Below, piece by piece: positions 56,784 to 64,000 of a DNA stretch of 64,000 nucleotides (position 1 is its first letter; every line of letters begins with the position of its first letter). Location of the stretch: assembly GCF_009834515.1 (NCBI RefSeq), contig NZ_CP019426.1:2283501-2347500 (forward strand). The letters are read 5' to 3'. The position numbers were made by a program, and so were the translations under genes. Under the pieces are notes generated by a model. That model was not told the origin of the DNA. It did not search any database and saw only the letters and a list, made by a program, of their open reading frames with translations. This stretch comes from Pseudomonas sp. R84. Lineage in GTDB: Bacteria; Pseudomonadota; Gammaproteobacteria; Pseudomonadales; Pseudomonadaceae.

Positions 56784-57926
56784 TCAGATCTTGCCAGCGC
56801 CAGCCTTGGCCTTAACGTCGGCCGCGACTTTGTCTGCGTTCAGCGGGGTGTAGCTGTAAGGCGGGGTCCAGCCGATGTTGGTGCCCCACTTGCAGGTCAG
56901 CAAGGAGCCATTGAGCGTAGAACCCTGATCAAGGTAGGTGCTGCCACCGTAGTCGCCGGCGATTTTGTCGCAGCCGCTGATGCCGGAGATTTCGAAGGCG
57001 TTTTTCTCGGAGAAAATCTTCGAGCTCTTGCCCACACCGTGCGCGTAGCTGAACGGGTAGACCTTATGGCTGGTGCTGCCCACGTGATAGTTGTTGTACA
57101 GATGCACCTGGCCGAAGCGAACGCGTGGCGCGCGGGCGGAGATGTTTTCGAACAGGGTGTTGTGGATCGTGACCTTGAGCTTGCCATCATCGGTGGTACG
57201 GCTGTCGCTGGAACCGATCAGGTTGTTCTTCTCGTGCGATTTGAACGCCGAGTAGGAAATGGTCACGTAGTTGGCACCGTTTTTCACGTCCAGTGCGCCG
57301 TCGTGATGTTGCTTTGGACGACCGTTGGCAGTGCCGTTCTGGTCATCGGTGCGGCGGCCATCGGTGAAGGTGACATGGTCGACCCACACATTGTTGGCGC
57401 CTTCGATGGTCAGCCCGTCGTACTCGGAGTTCCAGTTGCCGGCGCTGCCGTCATTGGCGTCCCAGATCGGCTCGGGATCCCACGGGTTTTCGATGGTGAT
57501 GTTGCGGATGATCACATCGTTTTCCTTGGCATAGAAGAAACCCTCGCGGATCTCCGCCGTGCTGCTCGTACCGACGATGGTCGTCTTGCCCGGGATATCC
57601 AGACGACCGCGCTTTTTCATATCGGCGGTCGTCGTATAAGCTTTGCCTTCGCTGATGTCGATCGGCCCGGTAATCTTGATGATGCGACCGTTGGTGCCGA
57701 CCGAAGCGCTGAGTGCGGTCTTCAGTTCGGCGGCGTTCTTCACGGTGTAGATGTTGTTGGCTGCCGCTCTGGAGCCACCCTTGGTGCCACCGTTTTGCGT
57801 GGCCCAGCCAGTCGTTGCAACATCCAGCCAGATATCGGCTGCTTGTGCAGGCAGGCTGGAAAACAGCAGGCTGCCGACGATGGCGCTGGCCAGTTTGCAG
57901 GCCGTGAAGGTTGTTGGTTTTGTCAT
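56784..57926 (-). CDS. Secreted pectate lyase (PL1 family)
   Basis: 380 residues. Signal peptide to about residue 30 ([10 protein letters not shown]), then a parallel beta-helix. PL1 marks: WVDHVTF at 181-187, [18 protein letters not shown] with calcium-binding Asp at about 209-213, and the catalytic-Arg region [16 protein letters not shown] from 265. It cleaves polygalacturonate by beta-elimination. It lies directly after the type II secretion genes, which makes it a candidate substrate, and shares a 198-base divergent region with a GntR regulator that carries a probable operator. Confidence 0.93.
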   Translation of the reverse strand: MTKPTTFTACKLASAIVGSLLFSSLPAQAADIWLDVATTGWATQNGGTKGGSRAAANNIYTVKNAAELKTALSASVGTNGRIIKITGPIDISEGKAYTTTADMKKRGRLDIPGKTTIVGTSSTAEIREGFFYAKENDVIIRNITIENPWDPEPIWDANDGSAGNWNSEYDGLTIEGANNVWVDHVTFTDGRRTDDQNGTANGRPKQHHDGALDVKNGANYVTISYSAFKSHEKNNLIGSSDSRTTDDGKLKVTIHNTLFENISARAPRVRFGQVHLYNNYHVGSTSHKVYPFSYAHGVGKSSKIFSEKNAFEISGISGCDKIAGDYGGSTYLDQGSTLNGSLLTCKWGTNIGWTPPYSYTPLNADKVAADVKAKAGAGKI

Positions 57927-58061
57927 GAGTAATCAGATCCTTGATTAACTTGAGTGTTTTACACGCGATGTCTCGACGTGTTTCTCGAGCGGACGTCCTT
58001 ATCGCCATTGCAGCGAATCGAACGTCCGCTGCATGAGAAATCCTATCATTGAACTGGTGCG

Positions 58062-58072
58062 TTGTCGTACAA
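58062..58072. promoter_or_regulatory. GntR/FadR-type operator 1
   Basis: TTGTCGTACAA fits TnGTnnnACnA, the usual form for FadR-subfamily regulators. It lies in the divergent pectate lyase-regulator region, 53 bases before the regulator start. Confidence 0.6.
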
Positions 58073-58124
58073 CTGAATGGGCTATGATGCGTAATTATTC
58101 GAAAACTCGAGATTTTTGTTGCTG

Positions 58125-58880
58125 ATGGACAGATCCAACGCCACACCCAATGTTCGTCGCCGGCATCGCAGCCTGGCGGAGGACCTGGTCACCGAGCTGT
58201 CCCGACGCATTTGCAGTGGTGAACTCGCGCGCGCGACGAAGCTGCCGACTGAATCTCAGGTCATGGCCGAGCACGGCGTCAGTCGCACGGTCGTGCGCGA
58301 GGCGATATCGCGTCTGCAGGCAGCAGGCCTGGTGGAAACCCGTCACGGTATCGGCACCTTCGTTCAGGACATTCCCAGCCCAAGCGGTTTTCGCATTGAT
58401 CCGGACAGCATCGTCACGCTTCAGGATGTCTTGGCGGTGCTTGAGTTGCGCATCACGTTGGAGGTCGAGGCCGCCGGCCTGGCGTGTGCGCGGCGTACCG
58501 ATGAGCAGCTGCAACTGATGCGTGATTCGCTGGACGCGATCAACTCCCGCGCCGTCAGCGTCGACTATGCCGTGTCGGCGGATTTCCAGTTCCACCAGCA
58601 AATTGCGCTGGCCACCGGCAACCGCTATTTCACCGACATCATGCTGCACCTGGGCGCGAACATTCTGCCGCGCACACGCCTGCATTCCAAACGCCTGGAA
58701 AATGACCGCAAGGAGCCCTATCTGGAGCGCCTCAGTCGTGAGCATGAAGACATTTACATTGCGATTGTCCGGCGTGATTCCGACGCCGCACGCGCAGCCA
58801 TGCGCTTGCATCTGTCCAACAGCCGCGAGCGTCTGCGCCGTGCCTACGAGGCCGCAGACGCGGCGGCGTTGAACGTCTGA
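58125..58880 (+). CDS. GntR-family (FadR/FCD) transcriptional regulator
   Basis: 251 residues. Winged helix at about 20-80 (LPTESQVMAEHGVSRTVVREAISRLQAAGLVETRHGIGTFV), then an FCD ligand domain with the metal/ligand residues in FHQQIALATGN and LSREHEDIYIAIVRRD. Related regulators respond to uronates or aldarates. Its genes around (pectate lyase, lactonase, uronate dehydrogenase, KdgM-like porin) suggest galacturonate or galactarate as effector. ATG 58125 is used; an in-frame TTG lies 9 bases upstream, and neither has a clear ribosome site. Confidence 0.9.
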   Translation: MDRSNATPNVRRRHRSLAEDLVTELSRRICSGELARATKLPTESQVMAEHGVSRTVVREAISRLQAAGLVETRHGIGTFVQDIPSPSGFRIDPDSIVTLQDVLAVLELRITLEVEAAGLACARRTDEQLQLMRDSLDAINSRAVSVDYAVSADFQFHQQIALATGNRYFTDIMLHLGANILPRTRLHSKRLENDRKEPYLERLSREHEDIYIAIVRRDSDAARAAMRLHLSNSRERLRRAYEAADAAALNV

Positions 58881-58884
58881 AGCC

Positions 58885-59778
58885 TCAGGCGCGGGCCTTG
58901 GGTTCAGGCAGGCCTTGAACGCCCGGATTGAGGGCGAACACTCCGCCCGCCAACGGCTGGTCGGCGAGGTCGATGCCTTGCGGGCGAATCGAGGTGACAA
59001 ACAGGGTGTCGAGCCGAGGGCCACCAAAGGCACACATCGTCGGTTTCTTCACCGGTACCGGCAGCGCGCGATCCAGTTTCCCCTGCGGGGTAAAGCGCAG
59101 CACCAGGCCGGCATCAATCGCGCAGATCCAGTAACAGCCGTGTGAGTCGACGGCGGCACCGTCCGGTCGACCGGGGTGGTCGTTCATGTCGACGAACAAC
59201 CGGCGGTTGTGCGGCGTGCCGCTGTCGATGTCGTAATCGAAGGCCCAGATCAGTTGACGACTCGGGTGCGAATCGGACAGATACAGGATGCTCCCGTCGG
59301 GACTGAACGCCAGGCCGTTGGGCACTACGAGGTCCTCCAGTTGCGGCGCGAGCATCGATGCATCATTCGGGTTTTGCGCGTCGTAGCGATACAGCGCGCC
59401 GACCGCCTCGGCACCCATGGCGGTTGGCATCGAGCTGACCCAGAAGCGTCCCTGACGATCGCAGCGACCATCATTGAAACGCATGCGCGGGCGGGCGTGC
59501 TCGACGCCGATGAGCTTTTCGGCAGCCAGACGTCCGTCAGCCTGCGGGCACAGTTTGAACAGGCCACTTTCCTGCGCGCCCAGCCAATGTCCCGCTTCGC
59601 TGCGGGCGATACAGGCGAGCATTTCGTCCGCCTGCCAGCAGTCGGTCTGGCCGTCGAGCTGCCAGCGATGCAAGCGGCCGGCCGGAATATCCACCCAATA
59701 CAAGGCATTTTCGTCGGCTTGCCAGACCGGGCTTTCACCGGTGGCGTTGCGCGCATCGACAATCAGTTCGGCACTCAT
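58885..59778 (-). CDS. SMP-30/gluconolactonase family sugar lactonase
   Basis: 297 residues, six-bladed propeller. Family marks: GESPVWQADENALYWVDIPAGRLHRW with the metal-binding Glu, RMRFNDGRCDRQGRFWVSSM, PNGLAFSPDGSILYLSDS, and RPDGAAVDSHGCYWICAIDAG. It probably opens the aldarolactone made by the adjacent uronate dehydrogenase. Its start overlaps that gene's stop by 4 bases. Convergent with the regulator, 4 bases apart. Confidence 0.88.
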   Translation of the reverse strand: MSAELIVDARNATGESPVWQADENALYWVDIPAGRLHRWQLDGQTDCWQADEMLACIARSEAGHWLGAQESGLFKLCPQADGRLAAEKLIGVEHARPRMRFNDGRCDRQGRFWVSSMPTAMGAEAVGALYRYDAQNPNDASMLAPQLEDLVVPNGLAFSPDGSILYLSDSHPSRQLIWAFDYDIDSGTPHNRRLFVDMNDHPGRPDGAAVDSHGCYWICAIDAGLVLRFTPQGKLDRALPVPVKKPTMCAFGGPRLDTLFVTSIRPQGIDLADQPLAGGVFALNPGVQGLPEPKARA

Positions 59779-60617
59779 GAGTGCGTCTGCGCCGGCGTTT
59801 CAAACGGACCTGCAGCGGTAAAGGCGCCACCCTGATACAAGCGGTCGGGGTGGTCGGCAGCGAGTGCCGGTTGTTGTTCGACCTTTGCGCGAAAGGCTTC
59901 GGAACTGTCCTGCGGCGCAAAGCCCAGGTGCGCGGCGTAACGGTTGCTCCACCACTGATCACGGTTGGCGGACACCCCGTACACCACGCTGTGCCCGACA
60001 TCGCTGGCCAATAGTGCGCGGGCGATCAGATGCTCCAGATCGGTATAGCTCAGCCAGGTCGCCAGCATGCGCAGGTTGCGCGGTTCGGGAAATGAGGAGC
60101 CGATGCGCAGGCTCACTGTTTCAATGCCATAGCGGTGGAAATAGAACGTTGCCAAGTCCTCGCCGTAAGCCTTCGACAAGCCGTAATAACCGTCCGGGCG
60201 ACGCGGCGAATGGGCGTCGATCTGTTCGTCCTGCGAGTAGAAACCGGTGACGTGGTTGGAGCTGGCGAAGACGATGCGCTTGACTCCGTGCAGACGCGCG
60301 GCCTCATAAACATGAAAGGTGCCGCGAATATTCGCCTCGAGGATTTCTTCGAAGGATCGCTCCACCGAGATCCCGCCCAAATGCACGATGGCATCGACGC
60401 CCTCGACCAGCGCGGCGACAGCGGCCTTGTCGCTTAGATTGCAGTTGATCACTTCGTCATGCGTGCCGCGGCTCGGCGCCATCGCACTGATGTCCGAGGC
60501 GCGGACGATGTCGGCGTGAACCTGCAGGGTTTCGCGCAGAATCTGGCCGAGCCCACCGGCGGCGCCGGTCAGCAGAATACGGTTGAAGGGTTTGGCTTGC
60601 GTAGCGTGTGTGGTCAT
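59775..60617 (-). CDS. udh: Uronate dehydrogenase
   Basis: 280 residues, extended SDR. NAD motif LLTGAAGGLGQILRETL (Gly-rich loop about 18-24), catalytic Ser in IVFASSNHVTGFY and the pair Tyr145/Lys149 in PDGYYGLSKAYGED. The whole sequence resembles the characterised P. syringae enzyme closely from memory, including the ending YQGGAFTAAGPFETP. It oxidises galacturonate or glucuronate to the aldaro-lactone. ATG 60617 is chosen; an upstream ATG would add 5 residues. Confidence 0.92.
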   Translation of the reverse strand: MTTHATQAKPFNRILLTGAAGGLGQILRETLQVHADIVRASDISAMAPSRGTHDEVINCNLSDKAAVAALVEGVDAIVHLGGISVERSFEEILEANIRGTFHVYEAARLHGVKRIVFASSNHVTGFYSQDEQIDAHSPRRPDGYYGLSKAYGEDLATFYFHRYGIETVSLRIGSSFPEPRNLRMLATWLSYTDLEHLIARALLASDVGHSVVYGVSANRDQWWSNRYAAHLGFAPQDSSEAFRAKVEQQPALAADHPDRLYQGGAFTAAGPFETPAQTHS

Positions 60618-60711
60618 GGTCGGGTCTTCCATTACGCGGGGGAGAAAGGGGAGCGGCGGGGGGGCTGCCCGACAAGCGATGCGCGCTCGCCAGGCAAAAC
60701 CAGTGCGCGGC

Positions 60712-61437
60712 TTACATGAAGTTGTACTGCACGCCCAGACGCCAGCGAGCCTGGCGGTCGGGTGAGGTGGAGTCGACTTTGATGTCGCCGATTTCCATGA
60801 AGGGCGCCCATTGTTTGGTGAGCTTGTATTTGACGATCAGGTTCTGTTCGTAGTCGCTCTTCTTGTTGTCGTAGCGGATGTAGTCGGTCTTGAAATAGAT
60901 GAACTGATATTCGTAGGCCCACTTGTTGGCCGGCGTGTAGCCGAGCCAGCCTTCGAAGCGGTGGGTGGTCTGGTCATCCTTGTAGTGATCGGGCATGTCT
61001 TTGTTGACCTGATCGCGATCGAGTTTGCGCAGGTCCAGGCGATAGCGCGTCGCAACGTAAAAGGCGTCGTCGATTTTGTAGTTGTACTTGAGGCCGAACT
61101 TGTAGGCGGTCGCATCCTTGGAACTGTCCATCTGAAACGCCGGGGTCAGCGTCGACTGTGCGCTGAGCTTGTAGTTGTAGCTCACCGTGAACTCATGGCC
61201 GTTGTTGACCATGTTGTCGTAGGCGACATCTTTGCGGTCACCGGCCGTGCGGTATTTCATCTCCGCCTCAAACCCCAGTCCACTGTCCAGGCGGTAATTG
61301 AGCTTGATTCGGTCGGCGTGGGCGCTGTCCTCCTCGGTGTACTGATGGCGGTAGTTGAGGCTGGCAGAGTCAGCGTGGGCAGAGAAGGGCAGGCCGAGGG
61401 CCGCGACAGTGACGAGCGTGCGTAGGGTGGTGTTCAT
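60712..61437 (-). CDS. KdgM-family oligogalacturonate porin
   Basis: 241 residues. Signal peptide (MNTTLRTLVTVAALGLPFSAHA), then about 12 amphipathic beta-strands of alternating polar and aromatic residues (ASLNYRHQYTEEDSAHADRI; FEGWLGYTPANKWAYEYQFIY), ending RWRLGVQYNFM. KdgM porins pass acidic oligogalacturonides through the outer membrane. It is upstream of udh on the same strand (94-base gap), with an operator-like site 98 bases before its start. Confidence 0.88.
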   Translation of the reverse strand: MNTTLRTLVTVAALGLPFSAHADSASLNYRHQYTEEDSAHADRIKLNYRLDSGLGFEAEMKYRTAGDRKDVAYDNMVNNGHEFTVSYNYKLSAQSTLTPAFQMDSSKDATAYKFGLKYNYKIDDAFYVATRYRLDLRKLDRDQVNKDMPDHYKDDQTTHRFEGWLGYTPANKWAYEYQFIYFKTDYIRYDNKKSDYEQNLIVKYKLTKQWAPFMEIGDIKVDSTSPDRQARWRLGVQYNFM

Positions 61438-61534
61438 ACGGTCTTCTTTTTTGTTTTTGTTAGGGTCGTTTGACGAGTACTACAGGCACCGCGATATTGC
61501 GTATAGCTCTCATTTGAGGCGCAGATATAAGTTA

Positions 61535-61545
61535 TCGTACGACAA
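61535..61545. promoter_or_regulatory. GntR/FadR-type operator 2
   Basis: TCGTACGACAA, inside the near-palindrome TTATCGTACGACAA (61532-61545). It fits TnGTnnnACnA and lies upstream of the porin gene. Confidence 0.6.
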
Positions 61546-61722
61546 GATGACTCGTCTACGTGATTTTGCTGGTTTAGAAACATATTGATACATATATGCC
61601 CTATGAATAGGGTTCTAAAGCAAGTCCTGTTATTCCGTAGTCATCTTTAAATATGGCGCTTTGCTGGACGTTTAGCCGCAAAGGCTTCGATTGGAAGAGG
61701 TGTTATTGGGTCTTTTCAAGTG

Positions 61723-61733
61723 TTGTACGATGA
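61723..61733. promoter_or_regulatory. GntR/FadR-type operator 3 (degenerate)
   Basis: TTGTACGATGA shares the GTACGA core with the other two sites but has one weak half-site. It is 64 bases before the dehydratase start. Confidence 0.45.
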
Positions 61734-61797
61734 CCTATGATCGGTCGCAACCGACGACACTCCTGTCACAAATCCAATAAGAAGGCTCAAGACGTCC

Positions 61798-62952
61798 ATG
61801 AGAATCACAGCAGTCAACGTCCAGGTTTTTTCCTATCCCACCCGCCGCGCAGTCGACAGCGCCGGTCATGCTCATCCTGGTGATGTCAGTCAGGCGCAAA
61901 TGGCGTTGCTGCGCATCCAGACCGAAGACGGCAAGGAGGGTTACGCCCTCGGTGCGCCGGAACTGATTCGTCCTTATGTGCTGGATGGTTTTGTGCGCAA
62001 GGTGCTGGTCGGGCAGAACGCCTTTGATCGCGAAAAGATCTGGCATGACCTGGCGCACTGGCAGCGTGGCAGCGCCAGCCAGTTGACTGATCGCGCGCTG
62101 GCTTTGGTCGAGCAGGCGTTGTGGGATTGGGCGGGGCGCAAGCTCGGCGTGCCGGTGCACAAGTTGATCGGCGGTTTTCGCGACAAGGTGCCGGCGTACG
62201 GCTCAACCATGTGCGGCGATGAATTGCCTGAGGGCCTGGCGACGCCGGAAGATTACGGACGCTTTGCCGAAACGCTGGTCAAGCGCGGCTACAAGGCGAT
62301 CAAGTTGCACACCTGGATGCCGCCGGTCTCGTTCGCACCGAGCCCGCGCATTGACGTCAAAGCCTGCGCGGCGGTGCGCGAAGCGGTGGGCCCGGACATC
62401 GCCTTGATGCTCGACGGTTATCACTGGTACAGCCGCACCGAAGCGCTGTACATCGGACGTGAACTGGAAAAACTCGACTTCGCCTGGTTCGAAGAACCGA
62501 TGATGGAAGAGTCCGCCGAATCCTATGCCTGGCTGGCGGGGCAACTGGACATTCCGGTGCTCGGCCCGGAGACCCTGTCCGGCAAACACCTGAGCCGGGC
62601 CAGTTGGGTCAAGCACGACGTTTGCGACATCCTGCGTGCCGGCGTCGCCGGGGTCGGCGGGATCGGGCCTTGCCTGAAAGTCGCGCACATGGCCGAGTCG
62701 TTTGGCATGGATTGCGAAATTCACGGCAACGGCGCAGCCAACCTGACAGTGGTTGGCGCGATCAAGAACTGCACCTGGTACGAGCGCGGTTTGCTGCACC
62801 CGTACCTGGATTACGACGAGGTGCCGGCGTACCTCAAGCGCCTGGTCGACCCGATGGACAGCGACGGTTTTGTGCATTTGTCCGACCTGCCGGGTCTGGG
62901 CGAAGACATCGACTTCAACTTCATCGAGATGAACACGCTTAAAAGCTTCTGA
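61798..62952 (+). CDS. Enolase-superfamily (mandelate racemase type) acid-sugar dehydratase
   Basis: 384 residues. Capping domain, then the barrel with a KxH motif (Lys169, His171), metal ligands Asp206 (MLDGYHW), Glu232 (FEEP) and Glu258 (GPET), and a general-base His309 (EIHGNG). These match acid-sugar dehydratases. Given udh and the lactonase beside it, galactarate or a related aldarate is the likely substrate, or it could act on the lactone as a cycloisomerase. The characterised Agrobacterium cycloisomerase looks different from memory, so the call stays general. Confidence 0.85.
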   Translation: MRITAVNVQVFSYPTRRAVDSAGHAHPGDVSQAQMALLRIQTEDGKEGYALGAPELIRPYVLDGFVRKVLVGQNAFDREKIWHDLAHWQRGSASQLTDRALALVEQALWDWAGRKLGVPVHKLIGGFRDKVPAYGSTMCGDELPEGLATPEDYGRFAETLVKRGYKAIKLHTWMPPVSFAPSPRIDVKACAAVREAVGPDIALMLDGYHWYSRTEALYIGRELEKLDFAWFEEPMMEESAESYAWLAGQLDIPVLGPETLSGKHLSRASWVKHDVCDILRAGVAGVGGIGPCLKVAHMAESFGMDCEIHGNGAANLTVVGAIKNCTWYERGLLHPYLDYDEVPAYLKRLVDPMDSDGFVHLSDLPGLGEDIDFNFIEMNTLKSF

Positions 62953-63024
62953 CGTGTACGCGGGCTGCCCGGTGCATGCCGGGTTGTCCGAGAGCCCTAT
63001 AAATATAAGAAAGGCACTCTCGCT

Positions 63025-64000
63025 ATGAACATTCTTCCTTCGCTGTGGGCGCGGGTTCTGGCGGCTACCCTGACGGTGACCGCGCTACCTGTCGTGCATG
63101 CCAAAACCCCGGCCGATCAATTGATCGTCGGCATGAGCATGATCAATCTGCTGTCCCTCGACCCGGCGGCCGCCACCGGCCTGGACGTGTCGGAGATCAA
63201 TGCCAATCTCTATGACATGTTGCTGGTGCAGGACGTCGCTGCGCCGGATCAGCTGTTGCCGGCACTCGCCGAGCGCTGGCAAGTCAGCGACGACCGCAAG
63301 ACCCTGACCTTCAATCTGCGCCAGGGCGTGCAATTTCAATCGGGCAACCCGTTGAGCGCCGAAGACGTCGCCTGGTCGTTGCAGCGCGTGCTCAAACTCA
63401 ATCTCGCATTGGCGTCGACCTGGAAGGCTTACGGTTTTACCGCCGAGAATGTCGAGCGTTCGATGCGCGCGACTGATGCCAATACCTTCGTCATTGAATT
63501 GCCGCGCCCCACCGATCCACAGTTGGTGCTCAACACGCTGGCGACCTCGCCAAGTGCCTTCATTCTCGACCGCAAAAAAGTCCTCGAACACCAGAAGAAC
63601 AATGACCTGGGCGCCGCCTGGCTGGTGACGCACGCCGCCGGCAGTGGTGCCTTCGTGCTCAATGACTGGCGGGCCAACGATGTGATTCTGATGAGCCGTT
63701 TCGACGGTTACTGGGGCGGCCCGGCCAAGCTCAAGCGCATTGTCATGCGCAACATGACCGAGTCGCAGTCGTTGCGGCTGATGATCGAGCGCGGTGACCT
63801 CGACATCGCCAAAGGCATGTCGGCGCCGGACATTCAGGCCTTGCAGAACAGCGACAAGGTCCGCACGCAAACCCTGCAACGCGGCACGCTGTATTACGTC
63901 GCGCTGAGCGTGAAGCAGCCAATGTTTGCCGACGCGCGCGTGCGCAAAGCCGTGCGCTCGTTGATCGACTATCAAGGCATCAACCAGACCGTCATGCCGC
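63025..64000 (+). CDS. ABC transporter substrate-binding protein, family 5 (partial, runs off the window)
   Basis: At least 325 residues; the 3' end is beyond the window. Signal peptide (MNILPSLWARVLAATLTVTA ... VHA), then the SBP_bac_5 fold: LDPAAATGLDVSEINANLYDMLL, LPALAERWQVSDDRKTLTFNLRQGVQFQSG, AEDVAWSLQRVL, GSGAFVLNDWRANDVILMSR. Most family members bind peptides, but some bind oligosaccharides. Its place 72 bases after the dehydratase suggests a uronate-derived ligand. Permease and ATPase genes are expected just past the window. Confidence 0.88.
   Translation, partial: MNILPSLWARVLAATLTVTALPVVHAKTPADQLIVGMSMINLLSLDPAAATGLDVSEINANLYDMLLVQDVAAPDQLLPALAERWQVSDDRKTLTFNLRQGVQFQSGNPLSAEDVAWSLQRVLKLNLALASTWKAYGFTAENVERSMRATDANTFVIELPRPTDPQLVLNTLATSPSAFILDRKKVLEHQKNNDLGAAWLVTHAAGSGAFVLNDWRANDVILMSRFDGYWGGPAKLKRIVMRNMTESQSLRLMIERGDLDIAKGMSAPDIQALQNSDKVRTQTLQRGTLYYVALSVKQPMFADARVRKAVRSLIDYQGINQTVMP

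Larger units (their letters stand above)
61438..61797. other. Divergent control region between the porin and dehydratase genes
   Basis: 360 AT-richer bases without a gene. It contains operator-like sites 2 and 3 and a small inverted repeat CCCTATGAATAGGG near 61600-61613. Promoters for both directions should lie here; no hexamer pair is firm. Confidence 0.5.

Noticed and set aside
63085..63975. 296-residue minus-strand open frame
   Set aside because: Antisense to the family 5 binding protein, which has a signal peptide and family motifs.

Overview
The window is chromosomal DNA from a Pseudomonas of the P. fluorescens group. This is inferred from the gene orders usg-fimV-truA-trpF-accD-folC-dedD-cvpA-purF-metZ and thrS-infC-rpmI-rplT-pheS-pheT-ihfA-merR, the rsmE gene, Hxc-type secretion genes, and repeated REP doublets of the Pseudomonas type. 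Codon use is GC-rich almost throughout. The exceptions are about 21.5-22.1 kb and 44.7-45.6 kb, both directly downstream of tRNA genes.

Layout. 0.2-13.2 kb: conserved housekeeping block ending in metZ and a short-chain dehydrogenase. 13.4-13.8 kb: tRNA-Val(TAC) and two identical tRNA-Asp(GTC) genes. 14.3-19.9 kb: a Tat-exported molybdenum hydroxylase (large subunit, 2Fe-2S subunit, triheme cytochrome c) with an XdhC-type maturation factor, then a convergent amine oxidase of the PuuB type. 21.4 kb: tRNA-Val(GAC) and a 0.6 kb stretch without genes. 22.1-27.7 kb: small genes including rsmE, a siderophore-interacting-type reductase, a probably LexA-controlled DUF1654-endA operon, and periplasmic asparaginase/glutaminase behind an Anr-like box. 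27.8-34.9 kb: a ribose operon (rbsBACRKD) that ends in an exported nucleoside hydrolase. 34.9-36.9 kb: small proteins and a cold-shock gene.

37.2-44.6 kb: the translation operon. The thrS leader has two stem-loops whose 7-base loops look like tRNA-Thr anticodon loops, and infC appears to start at AUU. 44.66 kb: tRNA-Pro(GGG), followed about 100 bases later by a displaced copy of its 3' end, which suggests an old integration event. After it come a broken micro-gene, a YceK-like lipoprotein and a NADAR protein. 46.3-56.6 kb: a complete Hxc-type type II secretion system in the order J-H-C-I-G-K-L-M-D-E-F, with a lipidated secretin.

56.8-64 kb: a pectin/uronate module: pectate lyase, GntR/FadR regulator, SMP-30 lactonase, uronate dehydrogenase, KdgM-type porin, enolase-superfamily dehydratase and the start of a family 5 substrate-binding protein. 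Three TnGTnnnACnA-like sites lie at its promoters. The 46-64 kb half reads as a plant-polymer unit: secrete pectate lyase, take up oligogalacturonides through the porin, then oxidise, open and dehydrate the uronate. No CRISPR array, intact insertion sequence or prophage was seen.
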